From: Gammaproteobacteria bacterium | GTDB lineage: Bacteria; Pseudomonadota; Gammaproteobacteria; Competibacterales; Competibacteraceae | Direction of reading: 5' to 3' | DNA length: 64,000 nt | Assembly: GCA_024234995.1 (NCBI GenBank) | Contig: JACKNF010000001.1 | Location: forward strand, 248,001 to 312,000 | In this document: positions 52,914-62,249 of the stretch, one piece after another | Layout of the letters: every line of letters begins with the position of its first letter | How positions within the stretch are numbered: position 1 is the stretch's first letter | Notes under the pieces: model-generated | Told to the model about the DNA's origin: nothing | Databases searched by the model: none | What the model saw: only the letters and a program-made list of their open reading frames with translations | Made by a program: the position numbers and the translations under genes

Positions 52914-54255
52914 GAGCAGATCGCCAGCGATGGCGGCCAACACCAGTTGGTTAAACCGTAGCCTGAAGGCGGTCTGGCATCCTTGCACCCAGATGAAATG
53001 GCACGACAGCGGTGCTTTGCCGCTGGTGCCGGTCGCCCGCGGTCAAGGTGCCTGGTTGTACGATTTCGAGGGCCGGCGTTATCTGGATGCTATTGGTTCC
53101 TGGTGGGTGAATCTGTTTGGTCATGCCAACCCGCGCATTAATGCGGCTATCCGCGATCAACTGGACCAGCTGGAGCACGTCATTCTGGCCGGGTTCACGC
53201 ACGCGCCGGTGGTGGAACTGTCGGAACGGCTGTCAGCACTGACCAGCGGCGCGCTGGGCCACTGTTTCTATGCTTCGGATGGTTCCTCGGCGGTGGAAAT
53301 TGCGCTGAAGATGTCATCTCACTATTGGCGTAACCAGGGCCAGCCGGAGAAAAACCAGTTTCTCTGCCTGACGGGCAGCTATCATGGTGAAACCCTCGGG
53401 ACGCTGGGGGTCGGCGACGTCGAGCTTTACAAGGAAGCCTACGGGCCGTTGATGCGTCATGCCATCACGGTCCCATCCCCCGATGCGCGTCAAGCAGCGG
53501 ACGGAGAAACCGCCGTTGATGCCGCCCGCCGGGCAGCGGCAGGGCTGGAAGCGGTGCTGGCGGAGCACCATGCCTCGGTTGCCGCCCTGATCGTTGAGCC
53601 ACTGGTGCAGGGCGCCGGTGGGATGGTGATGCACGATCCCGAGTATCTGCGGCAGGCCCGCGCCCTGTGTGACCGGTATCAGGTGCATCTGATCGCCGAT
53701 GAAATCATGGTCGGATTTGGCCGTACCGGGACGCTGTTTGCCCATGAACAGGCGGGCATCCGCCCTGATTTTCTCTGCTTGTCCAAGGGTCTGACCAGTG
53801 GCTATCTGCCGTTGTCGGTGGCGCTGACCACAGGCACAGTGTATGCGGCATTCTACGACGATGCCGTGACGCGCGGTTTTTTGCATTCCCATTCGTTTAC
53901 CGGTAATCCACTGGCCTGCCGGGCGGCGTTAGCCACTCTGGATATTTTCGCCGAGGACAACGTCGTGGCGCGTAACCAGAAATTTGCCGGGCGGTTTAAT
54001 CAAATGCTTCAACCCTTGGCGCAGCATCCCCGGAGCCGGCATTTTCGCCAGCGCGGCATGATCTGGGCGGTGGATATCGACACCGGCCTTTCTGATTTCC
54101 GGCTGCGCTTCTATCGTGAGGCGCTGGCGCGCGAGATCTTTCTTCGCCCTCTCGGCACGACAGTCTATTTCATGCCGCCCTATATTCTCGATGATGACGA
54201 AGCGGCGCTGCTTGCGGAACGAGCGGTTGCGGCGCTGGATGCAGCACTGGCATGA
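52906..54255 (+). CDS. bioA: Adenosylmethionine-8-amino-7-oxononanoate aminotransferase
   Basis: A 449-residue PLP enzyme converting KAPA to DAPA with SAM as amino donor. The PLP-binding Lys is K294 in FLCLSKGLTSGYLPLS, with IADEIMVGFGRTG and SYHGETLGTLGVG as family motifs. WHPCTQMK near the N-terminus is typical of BioA. The ATG at 52906 overlaps the DHH stop. Its stop overlaps the bioF start in an ATGA. Confidence 0.96.
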   Translation: MAESRSPAMAANTSWLNRSLKAVWHPCTQMKWHDSGALPLVPVARGQGAWLYDFEGRRYLDAIGSWWVNLFGHANPRINAAIRDQLDQLEHVILAGFTHAPVVELSERLSALTSGALGHCFYASDGSSAVEIALKMSSHYWRNQGQPEKNQFLCLTGSYHGETLGTLGVGDVELYKEAYGPLMRHAITVPSPDARQAADGETAVDAARRAAAGLEAVLAEHHASVAALIVEPLVQGAGGMVMHDPEYLRQARALCDRYQVHLIADEIMVGFGRTGTLFAHEQAGIRPDFLCLSKGLTSGYLPLSVALTTGTVYAAFYDDAVTRGFLHSHSFTGNPLACRAALATLDIFAEDNVVARNQKFAGRFNQMLQPLAQHPRSRHFRQRGMIWAVDIDTGLSDFRLRFYREALAREIFLRPLGTTVYFMPPYILDDDEAALLAERAVAALDAALA

Positions 54256-55418
54256 TCTGGGACGAACTGGAAACCAGTCTTGCTCAGTTGGCAGATGAAG
54301 GTTTACTGCGCCGGCGCCGGACACTGGATGCGCCTTGTGGTCCAGAAGCAGTGATCGATGGTCAGCGGCTGATTGCCTTTTGCAGCAATGATTATCTCGG
54401 ATTGGCCAATCATCCGGCGCTCATCGCTGCGGCTCAAGAAGCTGCTGCCCATTGGGGCGTTGGCAGCGGCGCATCGCATGCAGTCAGCGGTCATTTGCGC
54501 CCCCACGCGGAGCTGGAGGAGCGGCTGGCTGTGTTCGTTGGCCGGGAGCGAGCACTGTATTTCACTACTGGTTACATGGCTAATCTGGCGATCGTGCCGG
54601 CGCTGGTCGATCGCCATGACGCTATTTTCGCCGACCGGCTCAATCATGCTTCGCTGATTGATACGGCGCTGCTGGCGCGTGCTGAACATATCCGCTATCC
54701 GCATGGCGATCTGGACTGGCTGGCTGACCGGCTGGCGCGCAGCCAGGCACGGCGCAAGCTGATTCTGACAGATGCGGTGTTTAGCATGGACGGCGACCTC
54801 GCGCCACTGCCGGACCTGTTTGATCTGGCAGAGCGGTTTGATGCTTGGCTGGTGGTTGATGATGCACATGGGTTCGGCGTTCTCGGCCCAAACGGGCGAG
54901 GCAGCCTGGCGCATTTTGCCCTTCCCGCATCACCCCGCTTGATTCTGATGGGCACGTTAGGCAAGGCGGCAGGTGTTTCTGGAGCATTTGCTGCGGGTAA
55001 TCCGCGCGTGATCGAATGGCTGATGCAGCGCGGGCGGCCTTACATTTTTACCACTGCCTCCAGTCCAGTGATTGCTGCTGCGCTGTTGGCCAGCCTAGAA
55101 CTGATAGTTGCTGGCGATGACCGGCGGGCGCATCTGCAAGCGTTGATCGCGCGATTGCGGGCAGGACTCGACGGTTTGCCTTGGCGATTGTTGCCCTCGC
55201 TGACAGCAATTCAACCGTTGGTGATTGGGGACAACCAAGCCGCAGTAGCGCTAGCAGAACGCCTGTTGGCGCAAGGTCTGTGGGTTCCAGCCATTCGCCC
55301 GCCTACCGTGCCTGCCGGTACAGCCCGGTTGCGGATTTCTCTGTCGGCAGCACATACGACGGCCCAGGTCGATGCTTTGCTGGCTGCGTTAAGGGATTGC
55401 GTTGACCGTGCCGCGTAG
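54252..55418 (+). CDS. bioF: 8-amino-7-oxononanoate synthase
   Basis: A 388-residue PLP enzyme joining pimeloyl-thioester and alanine. FCSNDYLGLANHP, GSGASHAVSGHLRPH, VVDDAHGFGVLGPNGRG and the PLP Lys K238 in GTLGKAAGVSGAF are diagnostic. It overlaps bioA by 4 nt. A dispersed repeat follows its stop before bioC, where bioH is common. Confidence 0.96.
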   Translation: MIWDELETSLAQLADEGLLRRRRTLDAPCGPEAVIDGQRLIAFCSNDYLGLANHPALIAAAQEAAAHWGVGSGASHAVSGHLRPHAELEERLAVFVGRERALYFTTGYMANLAIVPALVDRHDAIFADRLNHASLIDTALLARAEHIRYPHGDLDWLADRLARSQARRKLILTDAVFSMDGDLAPLPDLFDLAERFDAWLVVDDAHGFGVLGPNGRGSLAHFALPASPRLILMGTLGKAAGVSGAFAAGNPRVIEWLMQRGRPYIFTTASSPVIAAALLASLELIVAGDDRRAHLQALIARLRAGLDGLPWRLLPSLTAIQPLVIGDNQAAVALAERLLAQGLWVPAIRPPTVPAGTARLRISLSAAHTTAQVDALLAALRDCVDRAA

Positions 55419-55421
55419 ACT

Positions 55422-55454
55422 ACCCACTCCAACCCTCTCTCATAAGAGAGGGAA
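55422..55454. repeat. Dispersed palindromic repeat, copy 3 (intergenic)
   Basis: CCAACCCTCTCTCATAAGAG followed by AGGGAA, in the short bioF-bioC gap. Read on the minus strand it gives TTCCCTCTCTTATGAGAGAG then GGTTGGAG, the same pattern as the copies in the TerD-SrfC and ECF genes. Confidence 0.65.
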
Positions 55455-55466
55455 TAAAGTTACCCG

Positions 55467-56324
55467 ATGTTGAGCATTCCCCCTGTATTGCCGGCCAAAA
55501 AACGGATTCGCCAGGCATTTGACCAAGCGGCGGCGACTTACGATGAAGCCGCTGACGTGCAACGTGAAGTATGCGACCGGCTGGCTGGGTATTTCGAGCA
55601 GACCGGCATTCACTTTCAACCCAAAACCATTTTAGATGCTGGTTGTGGCACCGGTTATGGCGTGTGGTGGCTGAAACGGCGTTGGCCGTGTGCCGAACTC
55701 ATTTTGGCTGACTTTGCCCCTGGCATGTTGGTCGCCTCGCGTATTCATTGCCCCCAGACGATGCTGGTTTGTGCCGACATTGAGGCGTTACCGTTCACTG
55801 ACCAACGGTTCGATCTGTACTGGTCTAGCCTGGCTTGGCAATGGAATGATCCGATGCGGTGTCTGGTCGAGGCCGGACGAGTGCTCCGGCCTGGCGGGGT
55901 GCTGGCGGTAGCGACACTGGGAACGAATAATTTTCCCGAGTTGCAACATGCTTTTGCTGAGATTGATGATTACAGTCATGTGCTAGCCATCCCGGCGCCC
56001 GAGCGATTATTGACAGATTGCCAAGGAAGCGGTTGGGTGGTGAACATTTGGCAGCGGCAAGCGGTGCGCCGGCATTATTCTGATTTGCGAACTTTATTGC
56101 GCCGTGTCAAGGCGGTGGGCGCTCGCGAGGTGGAACAGCGCCGGCCCAGACCCTTTGGACGTGCTGCCTGGCAGGCAGTGACCGCACGCTACGAGCAGTT
56201 GCGGGAACCCGAGGGATTGCCATTGACTTACGATGTGGTCTGGCTGATTGCCCATGGACCAGTCATTGATGAGCGCCATGATCGTAATCTAGCCTCCTTG
56301 TCTTGTGAAATTGAGCGAGGATGA
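55467..56324 (+). CDS. bioC: Malonyl-ACP O-methyltransferase BioC
   Basis: A 285-residue SAM methyltransferase that starts pimelate synthesis by methylating malonyl-ACP. RIRQAFDQAAATYDEAADVQ, the SAM-binding LDAGCGTGYG, DIEALPFTDQRFDLYWSSLA and RVLRPGGVLAVATLG are BioC signatures. The demethylating esterase BioH, its usual partner, is not in the window. It lies 48 nt after bioF. Confidence 0.94.
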   Translation: MLSIPPVLPAKKRIRQAFDQAAATYDEAADVQREVCDRLAGYFEQTGIHFQPKTILDAGCGTGYGVWWLKRRWPCAELILADFAPGMLVASRIHCPQTMLVCADIEALPFTDQRFDLYWSSLAWQWNDPMRCLVEAGRVLRPGGVLAVATLGTNNFPELQHAFAEIDDYSHVLAIPAPERLLTDCQGSGWVVNIWQRQAVRRHYSDLRTLLRRVKAVGAREVEQRRPRPFGRAAWQAVTARYEQLREPEGLPLTYDVVWLIAHGPVIDERHDRNLASLSCEIERG

Positions 56325-56339
56325 GAGTAAAAAAATCCA

Positions 56340-57023
56340 ATGAAACAGGCATTTTTTGTCGCAGGCACCGATACAGGTGCGGGTAAAACCCATGTGACTT
56401 GCGCCCTCTTGCATGCGACTCGTCAGCTGGGATTAACAACCGTTGGCATGAAGCCTATCGCAGCAGGTGTTGAGGATGACGGACGCAATGGCGATGTCGC
56501 GCAATTGCTGGCCGCCAGTTCCATCCAGCCACCTTTGCCGCTAGTTAATCCTTTCCTGTATATCCCGCCTATTGCGCCGCATATTGCTGCTCAGGAAGCA
56601 GGCCGGCCCATCGGCCTCGCGACGATTCAGGCAGCGTTCGTACAATTACAAGAATTGGCCGACGTGGTTTGGGTGGAGGGTGTTGGCGGATTCCGGGTGC
56701 CGCTTGACGAACGTTTCGACACAGCTGATCTGGTAGTGGCACTCGATCTTCCGGTCATTCTGGTGGTTGGCATGCGCTTGGGCTGCCTTAATCATGCGCT
56801 GTTGACCGCCGAAGCAATTGCAGTTCGAGGGCTGCGGTTTGCAGGCTGGGTCGCCAACCGGATTGATCCAGCCATGGGCCGCTTCGAGGCCAATATTGAG
56901 ACCTTATGCGCTCGTTTGGAAGCGCCATTACTGGGGATAACACCTTATAGCACCAATCCGGTGCGGGCCGCCGGAGCGTTGCAGTTGATGGAATTGACGG
57001 CATTTAGGAATTTGCAGGTATAG
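56340..57023 (+). CDS. bioD: Dethiobiotin synthetase
   Basis: A 227-residue ATP-dependent carboxylase closing the ureido ring. The P-loop is GTDTGAGKTHVT (9-20), followed by GMKPIAAGVE and VWVEGVGGFRVPL. It ends the biotin cluster, 15 nt after bioC, and converges with the HD gene. Confidence 0.95.
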   Translation: MKQAFFVAGTDTGAGKTHVTCALLHATRQLGLTTVGMKPIAAGVEDDGRNGDVAQLLAASSIQPPLPLVNPFLYIPPIAPHIAAQEAGRPIGLATIQAAFVQLQELADVVWVEGVGGFRVPLDERFDTADLVVALDLPVILVVGMRLGCLNHALLTAEAIAVRGLRFAGWVANRIDPAMGRFEANIETLCARLEAPLLGITPYSTNPVRAAGALQLMELTAFRNLQV

Positions 57024-57038
57024 GTTTTTTGGTGTTGT

Positions 57039-58292
57039 TTACCTCGGCTGACTGGACAACCCATCGAATGACTCCACGCCGGTAGCCGCTTGCCAGCTTG
57101 CCTGTAGATGCCGTCCGGCCAGCGCGACCACCTCGCTATCGAGATGATTTTGGCGGACAAAGCTTTCTAGCATCTCAAGAATCTCATTTGGAGACAGTGG
57201 CTTACGGTAAGGACGGCGCTGCGCCAACGCTTGGAATACATCGGATACCGCAATGATCCGCATCTCTATCGTTAGATCGGCACCACGCCGGTGAAAGGGA
57301 TAACCTCGCCCGTCTGGAGTTTCATGATGGTAAGCCGCCCAAATAGTGATGTCTTCCAAACCGGTAATCCCATGCAGAATCTGATAAGTCTCAAAGCTGT
57401 GGCGCTGGATCATCGCCCGTTCCTCACGGGTCAGTGTGCCGGGTTTGTCCAGAATCTCATCGGGTACTTGCAGCTTCCCCAAATCGTGCAATAGTCCCGC
57501 TACTTCGATCTTTTCACAGGTTTCGATCGCCAATCCAGCCCGTTCTGCCAGAAATCGCGCCAGGCGCGCTGTTCCCAGCGAATGTTCCATGGTGTAGGGG
57601 CTTTTGGCGTCCACGACCCGGGCAAAGAGCAATGCCAGCTGCTTCAGCTCCGGAAAGGTAACCGGCACCATTTGAGATTCCCACTTCCGCTCGTAAATAG
57701 AGCGAATCAAATGGCGAGGCTCTAGGCTGAGCCAAAAGGCTTCGTTGCCGGAGAGATCCATGAAAAGGGCTACTAAATCCGGTGCGAAGCAGGAGCCGCT
57801 CAACCGCCAGATCGTATCGCGAATCGTGTGTCGAGCCAGCAGAAGATCGTTTTCGTAATGAGGGATGGCCAAGGCGTCGACCCGGTCCACCAGATAGATC
57901 AGATTGGCCAGCCGGGCGGTGTTCCGGGGGATATCCAGCCTCGGGAATGCATCCCAATGGGTATGGTGATACCGGACGATGTTTTTCAGAGGGGCTAGCG
58001 GCGAAAATTGGCCCAGTAATTCGCTACCTTTAACGCAATGAAGCTCTACATCTTCCCAATCGATTTTATCGATCAGGCAGCGATGCACATGCGTAGATGA
58101 TACCCCGCAGTCATGCAACAGCCCGGCATGGAATAGATCTTCCAGTTCTGGCTCGCACAGGTCCAGGTCGCGGCCGCACTGGAGCGCCATGAACCCGACC
58201 CGCTTGCCGTGGAAGACCTCATCAACGCCAACCAGATCGAGCGCATCCGATAAGGCATGAATTGCTTGACCAAGATTGATGGTGACACTCAT
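57039..58292 (-). CDS. Tandem HD-domain protein, HD-GYP type
   Basis: A 417-residue protein with two HD-type metal-phosphohydrolase domains. The N-terminal one (residues ~20-150) has LFHAGLLHDCGVSS and a later HHTHWD; the C-terminal one (~215-390) has HSLGTARLARFL, VAGLLHDLGKLQVPDEIL, the HHETPDGRGYPFHR motif (the family consensus is HHE-x-x-DG-x-GYP), and DVFQALAQRRPYR. The second is of the HD-GYP group, which cleaves cyclic di-GMP. A GGDEF cyclase is encoded at 8 kb in the same window. It overlaps the DUF805 gene by 4 nt. Confidence 0.85.
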   Translation of the reverse strand: MSVTINLGQAIHALSDALDLVGVDEVFHGKRVGFMALQCGRDLDLCEPELEDLFHAGLLHDCGVSSTHVHRCLIDKIDWEDVELHCVKGSELLGQFSPLAPLKNIVRYHHTHWDAFPRLDIPRNTARLANLIYLVDRVDALAIPHYENDLLLARHTIRDTIWRLSGSCFAPDLVALFMDLSGNEAFWLSLEPRHLIRSIYERKWESQMVPVTFPELKQLALLFARVVDAKSPYTMEHSLGTARLARFLAERAGLAIETCEKIEVAGLLHDLGKLQVPDEILDKPGTLTREERAMIQRHSFETYQILHGITGLEDITIWAAYHHETPDGRGYPFHRRGADLTIEMRIIAVSDVFQALAQRRPYRKPLSPNEILEMLESFVRQNHLDSEVVALAGRHLQASWQAATGVESFDGLSSQPR

Positions 58293-58867
58293 TCTTGTAA
58301 CGGCGCGCTGTTAGACGTCGCCTCCCGGGTGCGCTCCATATAATCCATATAGGCAGGAATGGCGATGGCGGCGATGATGCCCATTACGAAAATAAGAGGC
58401 AAAATTAGCGCCAGAAGGGTAACGCCAAGGGTATTGGGCGGGGGTGGGTTGCCGAAGCGGTTTGGTCCTTGGGTACCGGGCATGATCAGCAAGATCAGAT
58501 ACAACACCATATTCGCTAAGGGCACGATGATCAGCACGGACCACCAGCCGCTGGCGTTGAAATCGTGCAGACGTTGAATGGTCAGCAGAATCGAGACGGC
58601 CAGTGCCGCTATGCCGAGTACGATCATGATGCCGCCCGTCAGCATACTGATCGATTCCCCGCTGCCGCCTCGCTGTAGAAAAGCGGCTACACCGCCGATC
58701 AATGCGAGTATCAGATTGACCAGTAATCCTATGCCTACCGAATAACCAATGTAGCGGACCCGGCCTAACCGGCCTTGAGCAGAGAGAATCTTGACTTCAC
58801 CAAATTCCTTGGATGAGGTGGGGGTGATGGCGCCGCGAGGGGGCTGGTAGGGGCTAGGGTTATTCAT
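58289..58867 (-). CDS. DUF805 membrane protein with pilin-like C-terminal motif
   Basis: A 192-residue membrane protein with about four helices. GRLGRVRYIGYSVGIGLLVN, TIQRLHDFNASGWWSVLII and LIMPGTQGPNRFG are DUF805 signatures; the role of DUF805 is unknown. The C-terminus contains GIIAAIAIPAYMDYMERTRE, which resembles the N-terminal methylation motif and helix of type IV pilins, though it lacks a leader peptide and lies at the wrong end. The frame runs to 58948, but the ATG at 58867 precedes MNNPSPY and is preferred. Translationally coupled to the HD gene. Confidence 0.78.
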   Translation of the reverse strand: MNNPSPYQPPRGAITPTSSKEFGEVKILSAQGRLGRVRYIGYSVGIGLLVNLILALIGGVAAFLQRGGSGESISMLTGGIMIVLGIAALAVSILLTIQRLHDFNASGWWSVLIIVPLANMVLYLILLIMPGTQGPNRFGNPPPPNTLGVTLLALILPLIFVMGIIAAIAIPAYMDYMERTREATSNSAPLQE

Positions 58868-59003
58868 GTCATTTCCCAGTTTCAGTTCTTCTGTATTGTA
58901 GAAGCCGGTTTGGTTAGCCGCAACGCAACACGCACAACGGCCGATCATCCTCCCAACTGTCTAATTCGTGCCTTGTGCTGACAAAATTGCTACCCTTTAT
59001 TCC

Positions 59004-59714
59004 ATGTCAGCACGCTCATCGACACCGGTCTTTTTGGACACTCTCCGCCACATTGAAACCCCCGAAGGCATTGAATTAAGCTTGCGGGTAGCAGGGCCTG
59101 TGGCGCGGATATTGGCCTGGAGCATGGATAGCCTGATTCGTTACGGGGCATTGTGGGTGCTGCTCATGGTGCTGGCGATGCTGGGGGAAGGCGGGATGGG
59201 GCTGTGGCTGATTGCTCTATTTCTGACCGAGTGGTTCTACCCGGCGCTGTTCGAGGTCTATGCGGGCGGTGCTACGCCTGGCAAGAAGGCCTTGGGTCTC
59301 AAGGTCATCCATACGAACGGTACTCCGGTGGATTGGCCGGGGGCGCTGATTCGCAACCTGTTGCGAGCGGTGGACTTCTTGCCTTTGCTGTATGGCTTCG
59401 GGCTGGCTGCCATACTTTGTAATCGTAATTTCCAGCGGCTGGGTGATCTCGCGGCCGGCACGATGGTTATTTACCGTGACCCGGCGGCGGCTACGCCTCA
59501 ATTACCGCCCGGCCGCGCGTTGCCGCCCCCCTTCCCGCTCAATACCGCTGAACAGCAACTACTCATTGATTTTGCTGAGCGCAGCACCACTCTCAACCCG
59601 GAACGGCAGGCGGAATTAGCGGACCTGCTGGCCCGTCAAACTGGACTATATGGTGTGGCTGGCGTCGAACGGTTGTGTGCCCATGCGCGCTGGCTGGCAG
59701 GAGAGCCGGCATGA
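59004..59714 (+). CDS. RDD family membrane protein
   Basis: A 236-residue membrane protein. The RDD domain has RILAWSMDSLIRYG, a basic PGKKALGLKV, and RAVDFLPLLYGFGLAAILC, with three hydrophobic helices in residues ~25-160, followed by a polar C-terminal helical region. RDD proteins are of unknown function. The ATG at 59004 is preferred to a GTG at 58968. Its stop overlaps the next start in an ATGA. The cluster RDD, SpoIIM-like, DUF4129-like, DUF4350-like, MoxR is seen in several bacterial lineages. Confidence 0.8.
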   Translation: MSARSSTPVFLDTLRHIETPEGIELSLRVAGPVARILAWSMDSLIRYGALWVLLMVLAMLGEGGMGLWLIALFLTEWFYPALFEVYAGGATPGKKALGLKVIHTNGTPVDWPGALIRNLLRAVDFLPLLYGFGLAAILCNRNFQRLGDLAAGTMVIYRDPAAATPQLPPGRALPPPFPLNTAEQQLLIDFAERSTTLNPERQAELADLLARQTGLYGVAGVERLCAHARWLAGEPA

Positions 59715-60691
59715 AGCAACGCCCGTTTGAAGACCGTTATACCGCTGGCTGGCAGGCGTTTGCTGCTCAACTGGATCACTTGGAACGGCAGCACCCGCCA
59801 AAAAATGCGCTTAGGGTAACGCCTTTGCCGGTCGTCGAACTGCCTGCGGCTTACCGCCAGCTTTGCCAGCAATTAGCTATTGCCCGGAACCGGCGTTATA
59901 GCGGTTCACTGGTAGCGCGGTTAAACCAATTGGGTTTGCGCGCTCACCAGCAGATTTATCGTGCGCCACAACGGCGCTGGCAAGTGGTTCTGGACTTTTT
60001 AACCACAGGTTTTCCGCAACGGGTGCGCGCCGACGCGAGGCTATTTTGGCTGTGTGCGGCGCTGTTCTATCTGCCGCTGTTTGGCATGGGCTGGGCGGTC
60101 TATCAGGCCCCGGAATTGATCTACAGTCTCTTATCGCCGGAATCAGTTGCTGACCTCGAAGCCATGTACGCGCCCGGCAAAATGGCTGGCGATCGCGATG
60201 CCTCAACTGATCTGGCGATGTTTGGTTACTACATTCATAACAACATTGGCCTGGGTTTTCGCACTTTCGCCGGTGGGATGCTGCTTGGTGCCGGTTCTGC
60301 TTTCATGTTGCTATTGAACGGTGTGTTCATCGGTGCGGTGTCTGGTTATCTCACCGCGCGAGGGTTTATCGAGACTTTCTATACGTTCATTGCCGGTCAC
60401 GGCGCTTTTGAATTGACGGGCATCGTGCTGGCTGGAGTGGCAGGGTTGAAAATGGGCTGGGCCATCGTTGCGCCGGGCCGGTTGCGTCGAGCAGAATCTT
60501 TACGGCAGGCGGCAACGGGTGGAATCCAGCTGATCCTTGGTGTGGCCGCGTTTCTGGTGTTGGCGGCATTCATCGAAGCCTTTTGGTCCTCTAACCAGGC
60601 GATTCCAGCGGATATCAAGTATACGGTTGGTGCTTCCGGCTGGCTGCTGGTCATCCTCTATCTGACGCGGGCGGGCCGTCGTGCCTCTTGA
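59711..60691 (+). CDS. SpoIIM-like (stage II sporulation M family) membrane protein
   Basis: A 326-residue protein. A soluble N-terminal half (~1-105) is followed by four to five hydrophobic helices with the family core YYIHNNIGLGFRTFAGGMLLG and AGHGAFELTGIVLAG (residues ~175-240). The family is named for a Bacillus sporulation gene, but it also occurs in non-sporulating bacteria with MoxR, as here. It overlaps both neighbours (ATGA with RDD; next gene starts 11 nt before its stop). Confidence 0.8.
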   Translation: MKQRPFEDRYTAGWQAFAAQLDHLERQHPPKNALRVTPLPVVELPAAYRQLCQQLAIARNRRYSGSLVARLNQLGLRAHQQIYRAPQRRWQVVLDFLTTGFPQRVRADARLFWLCAALFYLPLFGMGWAVYQAPELIYSLLSPESVADLEAMYAPGKMAGDRDASTDLAMFGYYIHNNIGLGFRTFAGGMLLGAGSAFMLLLNGVFIGAVSGYLTARGFIETFYTFIAGHGAFELTGIVLAGVAGLKMGWAIVAPGRLRRAESLRQAATGGIQLILGVAAFLVLAAFIEAFWSSNQAIPADIKYTVGASGWLLVILYLTRAGRRAS

Positions 60692-62249
60692 AACCATCGC
60701 TGCTGAATTGCGCCGGCGCAATGCCTGGGAAGCAACGGATTTGGGCATGGTGATGGTTCGTCAGTGGCTAGGTTCCGTCTATGCGGCCTGGTTCACTGTG
60801 GCGCTGCCGCTGTTTATGCTGTTGCATTTGGTGTGCTGGGGACACTGGTGGTTAGCGCCGTGGCTGATGTGGTGGTTGAAACCCCTGCTGGATCGCCCGC
60901 CGCTGTATATCCTCAGTCATGCCTTGTTTGGAGATCCGCCGGACCGCCGCCAGTTCTGGCGGGCGTTACCAGGATTATTGCTGCGCCGGCAGGCGTTCGC
61001 TGCGCTGACTTGGCGCCGTTTGGGTGCTGCCCGTTCATTCACATTGCCGGTTACGCAACTGGAAGGACTGACTGGCAAGGCACGACGCCAGCGGTTGCGT
61101 GACTTAAGCTACCCAGGCCGGGGAGCAGCGATATGGTTGACCGTGATCGGCCTGCATGTGGAAATCGCCCTGGATTTCGCGCTGATCGCGCTGGTGTGGA
61201 TGTTGATTCCCGATTTCATTGCACTGGAGTTTTTTGATCTGCTCGATGATAGCAGCCAATGGGGACAGCTTTGGCTGAATGTCGTGGGTTTCTGTGGACT
61301 GAGTTTGGTCGAACCGTTCTATGTTGCTGCCGGTTTTACCCTGTATCTTAACCGCCGGGCCTGGCTGGAAGCCTGGGATCTGGAACTTGGTTTCCGCAAG
61401 ATGGCGGCGCGATTGGCGCAGGCCGGGCGCGTGGCAACCGGATTGGCGGTGCTGGCGTTGGGACTGGGTTTGCTGATGATTCCAGTGAAAAGTGTTGCTG
61501 CTGATGTTCCCTCCCGCTCCAATCCTCCTCTGCCAGTGGTGGAGGAATCGCTGATGAACCCGCTCTGCGAACAGCGTCGTGTACGCGAGGTGGAATTAGC
61601 CCAGGCCAGCAGTTCCATCAAACAGGTGCTAGCTGAGACTCTCAAGGAGCCGGAGTTGCACGTTTGCGAAGTGCAGACACGCTGGCGGTGGCGAGACGAT
61701 GACAGTACAGAGTCTCCTCCCCGTTCACCACATGATCCCCGTCCAGGCCAGTGGTTCGCAGCAACGATCGAATTGCTCCTTTGGCTCGCCGTGGGGCTGT
61801 TCATCGCCGTGGCGGGCTGGTGGTTATGGCGCCGCACGCCGCGCGTCTCTACCGGTGCTGGACAGCGCGTCGCCAAATCCGGCCCGCGGTTTGTTCAAGG
61901 CCGCGATGCAATCGCCATCCTGCCCGATGCTGGGCTGGGTGATACCGCCTGGCGGTTGTGGACCGAAGGTCAGCCGCGCGAAGCGTTACGCTTGTTATAC
62001 CAAGGTAGTTTGGCCGGGTTGGCGGCCCAGCACGGTCTTCCGGTGCGGCCAAGTGCGACCGAGGAGGATTGTCTGCGGCTGGCTGCTGCGCAACTGACCG
62101 ATTCTGAATTGCTCGGCTTTCTACACTGTCTGACCTGCGCTTGGCAGGCGGCCGCCTATGCCCACCGCTTGCCGGATGCGGCCGATGCCCATCGCTTGTG
62201 TACGGAGTGGCCCCGGCATTTTGCCATAGCCAGAGCGTTGTCTGCATGA
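60681..62249 (+). CDS. DUF4129-like membrane protein
   Basis: A 522-residue protein starting at a GTG. It has several hydrophobic helices at ~30-60, 150-215 and 250-275, a periplasmic-looking segment, and one late helix (LLLWLAVGLFIAVAGWWLW, ~355-375). The C-terminal 140 residues are a soluble domain with a helical pattern (WRLWTEGQPREALRLLYQGS) typical of DUF4129. This domain is often found next to MoxR. The exact role is unknown. Confidence 0.7.
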   Translation: MPLETIAAELRRRNAWEATDLGMVMVRQWLGSVYAAWFTVALPLFMLLHLVCWGHWWLAPWLMWWLKPLLDRPPLYILSHALFGDPPDRRQFWRALPGLLLRRQAFAALTWRRLGAARSFTLPVTQLEGLTGKARRQRLRDLSYPGRGAAIWLTVIGLHVEIALDFALIALVWMLIPDFIALEFFDLLDDSSQWGQLWLNVVGFCGLSLVEPFYVAAGFTLYLNRRAWLEAWDLELGFRKMAARLAQAGRVATGLAVLALGLGLLMIPVKSVAADVPSRSNPPLPVVEESLMNPLCEQRRVREVELAQASSSIKQVLAETLKEPELHVCEVQTRWRWRDDDSTESPPRSPHDPRPGQWFAATIELLLWLAVGLFIAVAGWWLWRRTPRVSTGAGQRVAKSGPRFVQGRDAIAILPDAGLGDTAWRLWTEGQPREALRLLYQGSLAGLAAQHGLPVRPSATEEDCLRLAAAQLTDSELLGFLHCLTCAWQAAAYAHRLPDAADAHRLCTEWPRHFAIARALSA

